A stretch of DNA of 64,000 nt from Flammeovirgaceae bacterium SG7u.111 (GTDB lineage Bacteria > Bacteroidota > Bacteroidia > Cytophagales > Flammeovirgaceae), in the NCBI GenBank assembly GCA_034044135.1, contig CP139021.1, positions 1 through 64,000 of the forward strand. The letters are read 5' to 3'. The notes under the pieces are model-generated. The model did no database searches. It was not told where the DNA came from and saw nothing but the letters and a program-made list of their open reading frames with translations. The position numbers and the translations under genes are program-made. Below, piece by piece: positions 27,157 through 35,826 of the stretch; the first letter of the stretch is position 1, and every line of letters starts with the position of its first letter.

Positions 27157-28479
27157 ATGAAAAAGTTTTTCACGACCATAAAAAACATCTTCTCTATTGA
27201 AGAATTAAGGAACAGAATATTCTATACCTTGGGCTTTTTAGTAATATTTCGCCTTGGGTCTTTTATTGTGTTACCTGGAGTAGATCCTTCAAAGCTTGAT
27301 GTTGATGGGGGAGGTTTTTTTGGGATGATCAATACCTTTTTAGGTGGCGCATTTAATAGGGCTTCGATTTTTGCTCTAGGAATTATGCCTTATATCTCTG
27401 CTTCGATTGTAGTGCAGTTGCTTACCGTAGCTGTTCCTTACTTTCAAAAGATGCAGAAAGAAGGTGAGTCTGGTCGTAAACGTATCAATCAAATAACTAG
27501 AGGGCTTACTATTATAATTACTTTTGCCCAAGCATCTGGTTATCTCGCCACAACAATACCATCTGAAGCAATACTAATCAATCAGACTTTCTTTGTGTTT
27601 TCTTCAATGGTAATTCTAACATCTGGTACCATATTCTGTATGTGGCTTGGTGAGAAGATTACCGAAAAAGGAATTGGAAACGGTATTTCTATGATCATCA
27701 TGATCGGTATTATTTCTACCTTCCCTAAAGCAATCATTGAGGAAATAGGCACAAGGTCAACAAGTGGTTTACTACTTATAGTAATTGAGTTTATTGCTCT
27801 CTTCTTTATTGTAATGAGTGTTGTTTTACTTACAACAGCAATAAGGAGAATACCTGTTCAGTACGCAAGGCAAGTAGTGGGTGGCGGTAAAAAGCAGTTA
27901 GGTAAAGGTCAGCGATCTTACATTCCTCTTAAAGTGAATTCTGCTAACGTCATGCCAATCATATTTGCTCAATCATTAATGTTTTTACCTTCATTAGTGG
28001 CAGCAATTTGGCAGGAGAACAGTGATGTTGCAAGGTATATCACTCAATCTTTTTCAGACTTTACTTCAGTAGAGTATAATGTAACCTTTGCAGTTCTTAT
28101 TATTCTATTCACGTTTTTCTATACTGCCATCACTATTAACCCAAAGCAGATGGCGGATGACATGAAAAGAAATAATGCATTTGTTCCTGGGGTAAAACCT
28201 GGTGACCCAACTGCAGAATACATCAGTAATATTCTTGATAGGATTACCCTACCAGGAGCTTTGTTCCTAGCAATTGTGGCTATTTTACCAGCTTTTGCAA
28301 GTGCAGCGGGTGTAAGTATTAATTTCTCAAGATTTTATGGAGGTACTTCTCTTATCATTATGGTAGGTGTTATTTTGGACACTCTCCAGCAGATTGAAAG
28401 TTATCTGCTAATGAGACACTACGAAGGTATGATGAAGTCTGGGAACTTGAAGGGACGTCAAAATATTGCTATAGCATAA
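27157..28479 (+). CDS. secY: Preprotein translocase subunit SecY
   Basis: The channel of the Sec translocon, 440 residues with ten membrane segments. GSFIVLPGVDP, the plug-region and TM2 segment ALGIMPYISASIVVQLL, the loop RRIPVQYARQ with basic residues, and late LMRHYEGMMKSG are all typical. Its stop overlaps the map start by one base (ATAATG). SecE and SecG are not in the window; SecD begins at 62230. Confidence 0.97.
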   Translation: MKKFFTTIKNIFSIEELRNRIFYTLGFLVIFRLGSFIVLPGVDPSKLDVDGGGFFGMINTFLGGAFNRASIFALGIMPYISASIVVQLLTVAVPYFQKMQKEGESGRKRINQITRGLTIIITFAQASGYLATTIPSEAILINQTFFVFSSMVILTSGTIFCMWLGEKITEKGIGNGISMIIMIGIISTFPKAIIEEIGTRSTSGLLLIVIEFIALFFIVMSVVLLTTAIRRIPVQYARQVVGGGKKQLGKGQRSYIPLKVNSANVMPIIFAQSLMFLPSLVAAIWQENSDVARYITQSFSDFTSVEYNVTFAVLIILFTFFYTAITINPKQMADDMKRNNAFVPGVKPGDPTAEYISNILDRITLPGALFLAIVAILPAFASAAGVSINFSRFYGGTSLIIMVGVILDTLQQIESYLLMRHYEGMMKSGNLKGRQNIAIA

Positions 28480-29261
28480 TGATTTTATACAAGACCAGAG
28501 AAGAGATTAGCTTGATGAAAGAAAGTGCTTTGCTTTTAGGTAAGGCGCATGGTGAAGTTGCTAAACTGGTTAAGGCAGGAGTTCAGACAAAATATTTGAA
28601 TCAAATTGCCGAAGAATATATAAAAGATAATGGGGCTCACCCTTCTTTTTTAAACTATAATGGCTTCCCTGCTTCTTTATGCATTTCCGTAAACGAAATT
28701 GTAGTACATGGGTTTCCAAGTTCGTATGAACTAAAAGATGGGGATATTATCTCAATTGATTGTGGAGTTTTTCTAAATGGTTATCATGCTGACAGTGCTT
28801 ATACATATGCTGTAGGGGATATCGATGATAAGACGAAAGAATTACTTGAGGTAACAAAGAAGTCATTATCTGTTGGGATTGAGAATATGAAGCTTGGAGG
28901 AAGGATTGGTGATGTAAGTAGTTCCATTCAATCATATGCTGAGTCCAAAGGTTTTTCAATAGTAAGGGAGCTTGTGGGTCATGGATTGGGAAAGAATCTT
29001 CATGAAAAGCCAGATGTTCCAAATTTTGGAAAAAGAGGTAGAGGAGTCAAAATCGATAATGGTCTTGTGATAGCTATCGAGCCTATGATTAATCAGGGCA
29101 AAAGAAGTGTAGTGCAAGAGCGAGATGGATGGACAATCAGGACAAAAGATAGGAAACCATCAGCACACTACGAGCATACTGTAGCTATGATTGATAATAA
29201 AGTCGAAGTACTTACTACATTTGAATATATAGAAGAAGCTTTAAAGACACAATATGCCTAA
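28479..29261 (+). CDS. map: Type I methionine aminopeptidase
   Basis: Removes N-terminal methionine from nascent proteins. The 260-residue enzyme carries the five metal ligands in their usual settings: [21 protein letters not shown] (two Asp), [13 protein letters not shown] (His), AIEPMI (Glu) and the late EHTVAM (Glu/His context). Substrate-side His lies in [11 protein letters not shown]. It overlaps infA by eight bases. Confidence 0.97.
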   Translation: MILYKTREEISLMKESALLLGKAHGEVAKLVKAGVQTKYLNQIAEEYIKDNGAHPSFLNYNGFPASLCISVNEIVVHGFPSSYELKDGDIISIDCGVFLNGYHADSAYTYAVGDIDDKTKELLEVTKKSLSVGIENMKLGGRIGDVSSSIQSYAESKGFSIVRELVGHGLGKNLHEKPDVPNFGKRGRGVKIDNGLVIAIEPMINQGKRSVVQERDGWTIRTKDRKPSAHYEHTVAMIDNKVEVLTTFEYIEEALKTQYA

Positions 29262-29472
29262 GCAGTCAAACATAGAACAAGATGGAACAATAGTAGAAGC
29301 TTTATCCAATGCTATGTTCAGAGTGGAGCTGGAAAATGGTCATCAAGTAATTGCCCATATTTCAGGCAAAATGAGAATGAATTATATTAGAATCTTACCT
29401 GGAGATAGAGTTAAACTTGAAATGTCTCCGTATGATCTGACAAAAGGTAGAATTGTATACAGATATAAATAA
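29254..29472 (+). CDS. infA: Translation initiation factor IF-1
   Basis: A 72-residue OB-fold factor that occupies the ribosomal A site during initiation. [39 protein letters not shown] and the end GRIVYRYK are textbook IF-1. Its ATG lies inside the end of map. Confidence 0.97.
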   Translation: MPKQSNIEQDGTIVEALSNAMFRVELENGHQVIAHISGKMRMNYIRILPGDRVKLEMSPYDLTKGRIVYRYK

Positions 29473-29499
29473 TACTACGGCATTTAAATTTTAATCGAA

Positions 29500-29616
29500 A
29501 TGAAAGTAAAGGCATCTGTAAAGAAAAGAAGCGCTGATTGCAAGGTGATCAGAAGGAAAGGAAAGCTTTATGTTATTAATAAGAAAAACCCACGTTTTAA
29601 GCAGCGTCAGGGATAA
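29500..29616 (+). CDS. rpmJ: 50S ribosomal protein L36 (zinc-ligand-poor form)
   Basis: A 38-residue protein read directly from the bases between infA and rps[21 protein letters not shown] followed by [18 protein letters not shown]. Only one of the usual Cys/Cys/Cys/His zinc ligands remains (Cys14), as in other Bacteroidota members. Confidence 0.95.
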   Translation: MKVKASVKKRSADCKVIRRKGKLYVINKKNPRFKQRQG

Positions 29617-29640
29617 TATCACATTGTAAAAACTAGAAGT

Positions 29641-30018
29641 ATGGCACGTATTTCAGGAGTAGATATTCCAGATAACAAGAGAGGGGTAATTGCCTTAACC
29701 TATATTTACGGTATAGGTAATTCATCGGCTCAAAGAATTTTAGAGGAAGCTAATATCGACCTAAATAAAAAAGTTCAAGATTGGACAGATGATGAATCTG
29801 GAGCGATCAGGGATATTATCGGTAGAGAGTTTAAAATTGAGGGCGAGCTTAAATCTGAGTTGCAATTGAACATAAAGCGTTTGATGGACATCGGATGTTA
29901 CAGAGGATTGCGTCACAGACGTGGATTGCCAGTAAGGGGTCAGCATACCAAAAACAACTCTAGAACGAGAAAAGGTAAGCGTAAGACTGTGGCAAACAAG
30001 AAAAAAGCTACCAAGTAA
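29641..30018 (+). CDS. rpsM: 30S ribosomal protein S13
   Basis: A head protein contacting the P-site tRNA and the large subunit. The 125-residue product begins [20 protein letters not shown] and has [29 protein letters not shown] at the C-terminus. It heads the alpha-operon part of the run. Confidence 0.97.
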   Translation: MARISGVDIPDNKRGVIALTYIYGIGNSSAQRILEEANIDLNKKVQDWTDDESGAIRDIIGREFKIEGELKSELQLNIKRLMDIGCYRGLRHRRGLPVRGQHTKNNSRTRKGKRKTVANKKKATK

Positions 30019-30040
30019 TAAGATTTAATTTATAAGAGAA

Positions 30041-30433
30041 ATGGCTCAGAAAAGAAAAGATAAGGCTAAAAAGAGGGTCGTTGTTGTTGATTCTGTAGGC
30101 GAAGCGCATATCAAAGCGTCATTCAATAATATCATAATCTCGCTAACGAATCAGGAGGGTCAGGTTATATCTTGGTCTTCTGCTGGTAAGATGGGATTCA
30201 GAGGTTCTAAAAAGAACACTCCATATGCCGCTCAAATGGCAGCTCAAGATTGTGCCAAAGTTGCGCATGATTTGGGACTTAGGAAGGTAGAGGTTTTTGT
30301 TAAAGGGCCTGGTTCTGGAAGAGAATCTGCTATCAGGACACTACAAAACTCTGGAATAGAAGTTACTGCTATTAGAGACGTAACTCCACTTCCTCACAAC
30401 GGATGTAGACCTCCAAAGAGAAGAAGGGTCTGA
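30041..30433 (+). CDS. rpsK: 30S ribosomal protein S11
   Basis: A platform protein of 130 residues. The central [19 protein letters not shown] and C-terminal [19 protein letters not shown] are standard. It follows rpsM by 22 bases. Confidence 0.97.
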   Translation: MAQKRKDKAKKRVVVVDSVGEAHIKASFNNIIISLTNQEGQVISWSSAGKMGFRGSKKNTPYAAQMAAQDCAKVAHDLGLRKVEVFVKGPGSGRESAIRTLQNSGIEVTAIRDVTPLPHNGCRPPKRRRV

Positions 30434-30479
30434 TTCTTATTGATAATAGAGAGATTATTTTAAAGTAAAATTCAAATCG

Positions 30480-31085
30480 ATGGCTAGATATATTGGTCCT
30501 AAGTCAAAAATTGCAAGGAAATTTAACGATCCAATTTTCGGTCCTTGTAAAGAGCTGAAGAAAAAGCCTCATCCTCCTGGACAACACGGAAGGGGAAGGA
30601 GAAGAAAGCAGTCTGAATATGCTGTTCAACTTGCTGAGAAACAAAAAGCAAAATACACTTATGGTGTATTAGAGAAGCAATTTAGAAATCTTTTCGATAA
30701 AGCTGCTGGTCTTTCAGGTATTACAGGTACTAACCTACTTCAATTACTTGAATCTCGTTTAGATAACACAGTTTATAGATTAGGGGTTGCCCCTACTAGA
30801 GCGGCTGCTCGTCAGCTTGTTTCTCACAAGCATATTACTGTAAATGGAGTAATTACTAATATTCCTTCGTTTACTGTTAAACCTGGTGATTTGGTAAGCG
30901 TTAAGCCTAAGTCTCAGACGTTGTCAACTATTAAAGATAGCGTGTCTGGTCGCCAAGCCTCAAGGTTTAGCTGGTTGGAATGGGATGCTAGCACAATGAC
31001 TGGCAAGTATATCAACCTACCAGAAAGAGAGGAAATTCCTGAAAATATTAATGAGCAGTTCATTGTCGAACTTTACTCTAAATAA
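30480..31085 (+). CDS. rpsD: 30S ribosomal protein S4
   Basis: A 16S rRNA assembly initiator of 201 residues with an S4 RNA-binding domain (ESRLDNTVYRLGVAPTRAAARQLVSHKHITVNG). The N-terminal zinc cysteines of some homologues are missing; there is one Cys. In some bacteria S4 regulates its own operon; no S4-binding site is evident here. Confidence 0.97.
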   Translation: MARYIGPKSKIARKFNDPIFGPCKELKKKPHPPGQHGRGRRRKQSEYAVQLAEKQKAKYTYGVLEKQFRNLFDKAAGLSGITGTNLLQLLESRLDNTVYRLGVAPTRAAARQLVSHKHITVNGVITNIPSFTVKPGDLVSVKPKSQTLSTIKDSVSGRQASRFSWLEWDASTMTGKYINLPEREEIPENINEQFIVELYSK

Positions 31086-31147
31086 TTTTAGAAATACTAT
31101 CCAATCTATTTTTCTTATTACTATTCTTAAATTAAAATAAAGCCAGG

Positions 31148-32137
31148 ATGTCTATATTAGCTTTTCAAATGCCTGATAAGGTTGTGATGGACAAAGCCGA
31201 TGATTTTCACGGTCTATTTGAATTCAAACCCTTAGAGAAAGGCTACGGTGTTACAATTGGTAATGCTCTAAGAAGAATTCTATTATCTTCTTTGGAAGGT
31301 TATGCTATCGTTGGAGTGAAAGTTCCTGAAGTTCTTCATGAATTTTCTTCAATTCCCGGAGTAGTTGAAGATATGACCGAAATCATTTTGAATTTGAAAA
31401 TGGTAAGGTTTAAAAGAACTACTGAAAATCCTGAGCCCAAAATCACAGTAAGTCTATCAGGACGTGATGAATTTAAAGCTGGGGATATAGCAGAGTTTAC
31501 CAATGACTTTACTATTCTGAATCCTGATTTCGTTATTTGTCAGCTAGATCCTTCTATCACTTTCCAAGTCGAACTGACTGTAGATAAAGGTAGAGGATAT
31601 GTTCCAGCTGAAGAAAATACACCTAGCGAACAAATTTTCGGATATATTCCAATAGATGCCATCTTTACTCCTATTAAAAAGGTAAAGTATAGTGTTGAAA
31701 ACACAAGGGTAGAGCAGAAGACTGACTACGAGAAGTTGATACTTGATATTGAGACTGATGGATCTATTCACCCAGAAGATGCGCTTAAAGGAGCTGCTGA
31801 GATTTTGATCAGGCACTTCATGTTATTCTCTGATCAGACTATGACGTTTGAGCCTGATACCAAACCAGGGGATGAGCCAATAGATGAAGAATTCTTGCAC
31901 ATGCGTAAGCTGTTGAAAACGCCATTGTCAGATTTAGATCTTTCAGTAAGGGCTTACAACTGCTTGAAAGCAGCGGATGTTAAAACTCTTGGAGATTTGG
32001 CTAGCCTTGAGATATCTGATATGATGAAGTTTAGAAACTTTGGTAAAAAATCACTTACTGAGTTAGAGCAGTTGATTGCCGAAAAGAATTTGAGCTTCGG
32101 GATGGATGTTTCTAAATATAAATTAGATGAGGATTAA
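31148..32137 (+). CDS. rpoA: DNA-directed RNA polymerase subunit alpha
   Basis: The assembly scaffold of RNA polymerase, 329 residues. The N-terminal dimer domain shows [22 protein letters not shown] and the loop near [21 protein letters not shown]. The C-terminal promoter-contact domain is present with [22 protein letters not shown] and the [13 protein letters not shown] helix. Order S4-alpha-L17 is canonical. Confidence 0.98.
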   Translation: MSILAFQMPDKVVMDKADDFHGLFEFKPLEKGYGVTIGNALRRILLSSLEGYAIVGVKVPEVLHEFSSIPGVVEDMTEIILNLKMVRFKRTTENPEPKITVSLSGRDEFKAGDIAEFTNDFTILNPDFVICQLDPSITFQVELTVDKGRGYVPAEENTPSEQIFGYIPIDAIFTPIKKVKYSVENTRVEQKTDYEKLILDIETDGSIHPEDALKGAAEILIRHFMLFSDQTMTFEPDTKPGDEPIDEEFLHMRKLLKTPLSDLDLSVRAYNCLKAADVKTLGDLASLEISDMMKFRNFGKKSLTELEQLIAEKNLSFGMDVSKYKLDED

Positions 32138-32184
32138 TTCTTCTAGAGATATTATTTGATAGAAAAAGAAATATTTGAATTGAA

Positions 32185-32721
32185 ATGAGGCACGGTAAAA
32201 AATTTAATCATCTAGGAAGAACTGCTTCGCATAGAAAAGCAATGCTTTCAAACATGGCATGCTCCCTAATTTTGCATAAAAGGATAACGACTACAGTTGC
32301 TAAAGCAAAAGCTTTGCGTAAGTATGTTGAGCCCCTTTTAACAAAATCAAAAAAGGATACAATGCACTCAAGAAGGGTTGTATTCTCTTACTTGAATGAT
32401 AAAGAAGCGGTTACAATTCTTTTTAACCAAATCGCTGAAAAAATAGCTGATCGTCCAGGAGGATATACCAGAATAATCAAGACTGGTCATCGACTTGGTG
32501 ATAATGCTGAGACTTGCATTATCGAGTTGGTTGATTACAATGAACTATTGCTTCAAGCTAAAGAAGAGGCTAAGCCTAAGACTAGAAGAAGCAGGAGAGG
32601 AGGAAAGAAGAAAGAAGAATCTCCAGCTACAGCTGAGGCTGTTGTTGAAGAAAGCTCGGAAGAGCAATCTTCTGAACCAGATGATACTGGTGACGAGACT
32701 TCGGAAGAAAAAGATTCCTAA
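32185..32721 (+). CDS. rplQ: 50S ribosomal protein L17 with charged C-terminal tail
   Basis: A 178-residue protein. Residues 1-120 are the L17 domain ([50 protein letters not shown]). The remaining 55 or so residues form a low-complexity tail: a basic stretch ([14 protein letters not shown]) then an acidic Glu/Ser stretch. Tailed L17 is known in Bacteroidota. It is the last gene before the terminator at 32727. Confidence 0.96.
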   Translation: MRHGKKFNHLGRTASHRKAMLSNMACSLILHKRITTTVAKAKALRKYVEPLLTKSKKDTMHSRRVVFSYLNDKEAVTILFNQIAEKIADRPGGYTRIIKTGHRLGDNAETCIIELVDYNELLLQAKEEAKPKTRRSRRGGKKKEESPATAEAVVEESSEEQSSEPDDTGDETSEEKDS

Positions 32722-32726
32722 TCAGG

Positions 32727-32762
32727 AAAAAGGAAATGATTCAGTTCATTTCCTTTTTTTTT
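32727..32762 (+). terminator. Intrinsic terminator of the ribosomal operon
   Basis: AAAGGAAATGA (32729-32739) pairs with TCATTTCCTTT (32746-32756) around a six-base loop, followed by a run of T to 32762. It directly follows the rplQ stop codon. Confidence 0.85.
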
Positions 32763-32813
32763 AACCTTTTATTGATTTTACGACATAACTAGTGATGTTT
32801 GAGTGCAAAGTAA

Positions 32814-32844
32814 TTGTTGACTTCGCTGTCATTAACTACTTTTG
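32814..32844 (+). promoter_or_regulatory. Promoter of carA
   Basis: TACTTTTG at 32837-32844 matches TAnnTTTG. Overlapping TTG triplets at 32814-32816 and 32817-32819 give spacers of 20 or 17 bases. The predicted start lies about 20 bases before the carA ATG at 32870. Confidence 0.55.
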
Positions 32845-32869
32845 TACATTCACTTAATCTTAAAGTTAA

Positions 32870-33988
32870 ATGGAATATCAATTTAGAAAGAAAGCAATCT
32901 TACTTCTAGAGGATGGAAGTGTGTTCGAAGGTCGGTCTATTGGAAAAGATGGGACAAGCGGAGGAGAAATTTGTTTTAATACAGGTATGACAGGTTATCA
33001 GGAGATTTATACTGACCCTTCTTACTTTGGACAAATAATAGTAAATACTACTTCGCACATAGGTAATTATGGCGTTATAAATGCTGAAACAGAATCTAGC
33101 TCAGTAAAAATCCAAGGTTTAGTTGTCAAATCTTTTTCAGATATCTTTTCAAGAAAGACGGCAGAAGGATCTTTACAAGATTACCTAGAGAAAGCTGGAG
33201 TAGTTGGTATTTCAGATGTAGATACTCGTAAGATTGTGAGGCATATCAGGGAAGAGGGAGCAATGAATGCTATCATCTCATCTGAGATTACTGATATTGA
33301 ACAATTAAAAGCGAAATTGGCTGATGTCCCTAAAATGGGTGGCTTAGAGCTTTCAACTAAAGTTACAACTAAAGAGCCTTACTTATTAGGCGCTGATAAT
33401 ACAGGTTTAAAAGTTTCTGTTTTAGACCTTGGTGTTAAAACCAATATATTGAACAGCTTGGTAGAAAGAAATTGCCAGCTCAAAGTTTTCCCTGCAAAGA
33501 CGTCTTTTGAGGAAATGCAAGCTTGGAATCCTGATGGGTATTTTGTCTCTAATGGTCCAGGTGATCCGGCATCGACAGATTATGCAGTGGAAACAGTTAA
33601 GAAAATTCTTGAAAAAGACATCCCTCTTTTTGGAATTTGCCTAGGTCATCAGATCATTGCTTTGGCTTGTGGAATCACTACATACAAGATGCACCACGGA
33701 CACAGAGGGTTGAACCATCCTGTGAAGAACTTAATAACTGGTATTAGTGAGATTACTTCACAAAACCATGGCTTTTGCGTGAGTGAAGAGTCGGTTTCCA
33801 AATCAGATAATGTAGAAATTACCCATATTAACTTGAATGATAAAACAGTTGAAGGAATTAGAGTATTAGGAAAGAAAGCTTTTTCGGTGCAACATCACCC
33901 TGAGTCTTCACCTGGTCCACATGATTCTAGATACCTGTTTGATCAGTTCGTGGGTATGATGACAAATGCAGAAGAAGTTAATGCATAA
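32870..33988 (+). CDS. carA: Carbamoyl-phosphate synthase small subunit
   Basis: The glutaminase subunit that supplies ammonia for carbamoyl phosphate in arginine and pyrimidine synthesis. The 372-residue protein has the CPSase small-chain N-terminal domain (LEDGSVFEGRSIG, GMTGYQEIYTDPSY) and a class I amidotransferase domain with nucleophile Cys257 in GICLGHQ and the late His-Glu pair in QHHPESSPGPHDS. carB is not adjacent. It has its own promoter and terminator, so it is separate from the ribosomal run. Confidence 0.97.
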   Translation: MEYQFRKKAILLLEDGSVFEGRSIGKDGTSGGEICFNTGMTGYQEIYTDPSYFGQIIVNTTSHIGNYGVINAETESSSVKIQGLVVKSFSDIFSRKTAEGSLQDYLEKAGVVGISDVDTRKIVRHIREEGAMNAIISSEITDIEQLKAKLADVPKMGGLELSTKVTTKEPYLLGADNTGLKVSVLDLGVKTNILNSLVERNCQLKVFPAKTSFEEMQAWNPDGYFVSNGPGDPASTDYAVETVKKILEKDIPLFGICLGHQIIALACGITTYKMHHGHRGLNHPVKNLITGISEITSQNHGFCVSEESVSKSDNVEITHINLNDKTVEGIRVLGKKAFSVQHHPESSPGPHDSRYLFDQFVGMMTNAEEVNA

Positions 33989-34011
33989 CAATAAGTTATT
34001 TCAGGAATATA

Positions 34012-34047
34012 AAAATGGCTACTCAATTAATTTGAGTAGCCATTTTT
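34012..34047. terminator. Bidirectional terminator between carA and a convergent gene
   Basis: AAAATGGCTACTCAA (34012-34026) is perfectly inverted as TTGAGTAGCCATTTT (34032-34046). T runs on one side and A runs on the other let it serve both carA and the minus-strand gene ending at 34070. Confidence 0.85.
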
Positions 34048-34069
34048 TATGAAGAATATTTCTATTTCT

Positions 34070-35104
34070 CTACCCTAAGGAAAGTTTAATACCAGCAATG
34101 GCTTGAGATAGGTTCTCAGTTAAGATAACCTCTGGAGAGATATTGAATTTGTTCTTGATATTTAAAGAATAGTTGATCTTAATAGCTCGAGAATCAAATA
34201 TGCTGCTAGAAGGATTCAAAAGCATTCCTACCCCGACCTCATGACCTGTGACAGCTTTACCAGTTGAAATATTTCGTTTTCCAAAAGATGCCTCTAAGAA
34301 TACGTTATTTGATAATGTTGATTTCCCTTCCGTATTTTCTCCTAGTAGCCCATAGTTGGAAACTGTGGCAGAAGCAAGGGTTACTTGAGGTTTGGTTTCA
34401 CTCACTTTCTGATAGCTAAACTTCGCTCCTATATATGCTCCAAACTCTTTGTTGACCATAGCAAGTCCAATTGGTACGCTCACTTTAAGTTTAGGGATAG
34501 TAACAGATTGTTGATCACTATTTTCCAGTGACAGGCCATCCAATACGTTTGAGCTATTTTTGGTAAATAGGTTACTAACAGGCATAGCAAATCCAAATCC
34601 TTTAGACTCAAAAGAGCTAGGTTTACTAGTTTTAGACGTAGCTAAAGCCGTGATTTCAACTGGTTGTTCGATTAATAATTCAGTTTCATTTTGGCTATCT
34701 AGCGATAAGCCAGAGCTAAATATAGAAGAGGTATGGACAATACTTTGGTTTTCTGAAGTAGCCTTACTGAAGAAAACTTGCTTATCTTCTACAGGGCTTA
34801 ATGATGCCTCTTGTACCTCAGAAGCTAATTCTTCTGTAGCTTGTGAAAGGAATAAATTTCCCCCTTCTTTCACTGCATACTGGCTGATGATATAACTCCC
34901 CAATGTACCTGCAGCAAAAAGCATTACTGTAATAGCAGCAGCTAAGTCGAAGATACCTGGAAATTTCCTGTTCCCTTGCTTCTGGAGCCCATCTTGGATT
35001 TTGTCGAAAGTGCTATCCATATTCCAGTTTTTTACCTGAGGAGGGAGTCCCTCAAGGTTGTTCACCGAATCTCTGAATAGGCTATCTAACTTTTCGTCTT
35101 TCAT
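34070..35104 (-). CDS. Probable anti-sigma membrane protein with beta-rich C-terminal domain
   Basis: A 344-residue single-pass membrane protein. Residues 1-48 are cytoplasmic (LDSLFRDSVNNLEGLPPQVKNW...), like the short anti-sigma segments of Bacteroidota; residues 51-73 are the membrane helix. A Ser/Glu-rich linker follows, then about 130 residues of alternating polar and hydrophobic strands (VPIGLAMVNKEFGAYIGAKFSY ... AIAGIKLSLG), which look like an outer-membrane beta-barrel protein. The gene starts four bases after the sigma-factor stop, so the two are a pair. Anti-sigma function is inference from position and layout. Confidence 0.7.
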   Translation of the reverse strand: MKDEKLDSLFRDSVNNLEGLPPQVKNWNMDSTFDKIQDGLQKQGNRKFPGIFDLAAAITVMLFAAGTLGSYIISQYAVKEGGNLFLSQATEELASEVQEASLSPVEDKQVFFSKATSENQSIVHTSSIFSSGLSLDSQNETELLIEQPVEITALATSKTSKPSSFESKGFGFAMPVSNLFTKNSSNVLDGLSLENSDQQSVTIPKLKVSVPIGLAMVNKEFGAYIGAKFSYQKVSETKPQVTLASATVSNYGLLGENTEGKSTLSNNVFLEASFGKRNISTGKAVTGHEVGVGMLLNPSSSIFDSRAIKINYSLNIKNKFNISPEVILTENLSQAIAGIKLSLG

Positions 35105-35108
35105 TATT

Positions 35109-35666
35109 TTAAATATTTTTTGCCAAAAGTTTTCTTAAGGTTGCTCTAGCTTTACTGAGCTGGGACTTAGAAGTGTTTTCGCTAATGCCAAGTTGTTCGG
35201 CAATTTCTTTGTGGCTATATCCTTCAATAGCATATAGGTTAAAAACAGTCCTATAGCCCATGGGAAGCTTAAGTATAATAGCGTAAATATCTTCGGCGGC
35301 AAGCTCACTTTCCACAGATGCCCCAGTTTCTACTATGGAGGCTTCTGTGGAAGACACTAAGTTAAAATTGTTGTTTTTGCGGAGGAACATTAAAGATTCA
35401 TTTACCATAATTCTTTTTATCCAGCCCTCAAAGCTTCCATTTCCTCGGTGCTCAAACCTATCTAGGTTTTTAAAGACTTTCATAAAGCCTTTTACCAATA
35501 CATCTTCGGTATCAAATTCATTTTTGACATACCTAAAGCACAGCCTATACATCTTAGGTGCATACTGTTCGTAGAGAGTGCGCTGAGCGCTTGCTTTACC
35601 CTCCTTACACCAGCCTATGAGCTGTTCTTCTTTCAATGTTGCGTAGTTTTTCTCTATGGTATCCAA
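35109..35666 (-). CDS. ECF-type RNA polymerase sigma factor
   Basis: A group IV sigma factor of 185 residues. Region 2 covers about 15-95 (LYEQYAPKMYRLCFRYVKNEFDTEDVLVKGFMKVFKNL, WIKRIMVNESLMFLRK), and region 4 covers about 125-180 with the helix-turn-helix EGYSHKEIAEQLGISENTSKSQLSKARATL. It is co-oriented with, and followed by, the membrane protein at 34070, its likely regulator. The target genes are unknown; the DUF5916 gene nearby is also on the minus strand. Confidence 0.93.
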   Translation of the reverse strand: MDTIEKNYATLKEEQLIGWCKEGKASAQRTLYEQYAPKMYRLCFRYVKNEFDTEDVLVKGFMKVFKNLDRFEHRGNGSFEGWIKRIMVNESLMFLRKNNNFNLVSSTEASIVETGASVESELAAEDIYAIILKLPMGYRTVFNLYAIEGYSHKEIAEQLGISENTSKSQLSKARATLRKLLAKNI

Positions 35667-35826
35667 TCTTTATAATGCTGAAAGAGTAAAAAAGGTTGTT
35701 TGATTAGTTTTTATGCCAAATTTCAAATGCCTTTTATAATTAGAATGCATAAAAGTAGACACAGGTTTCCTATAAAGCGGTTAAACCCCTGTTAAAAAAG
35801 AATAAATACTGTTAAAAACGATCTGA

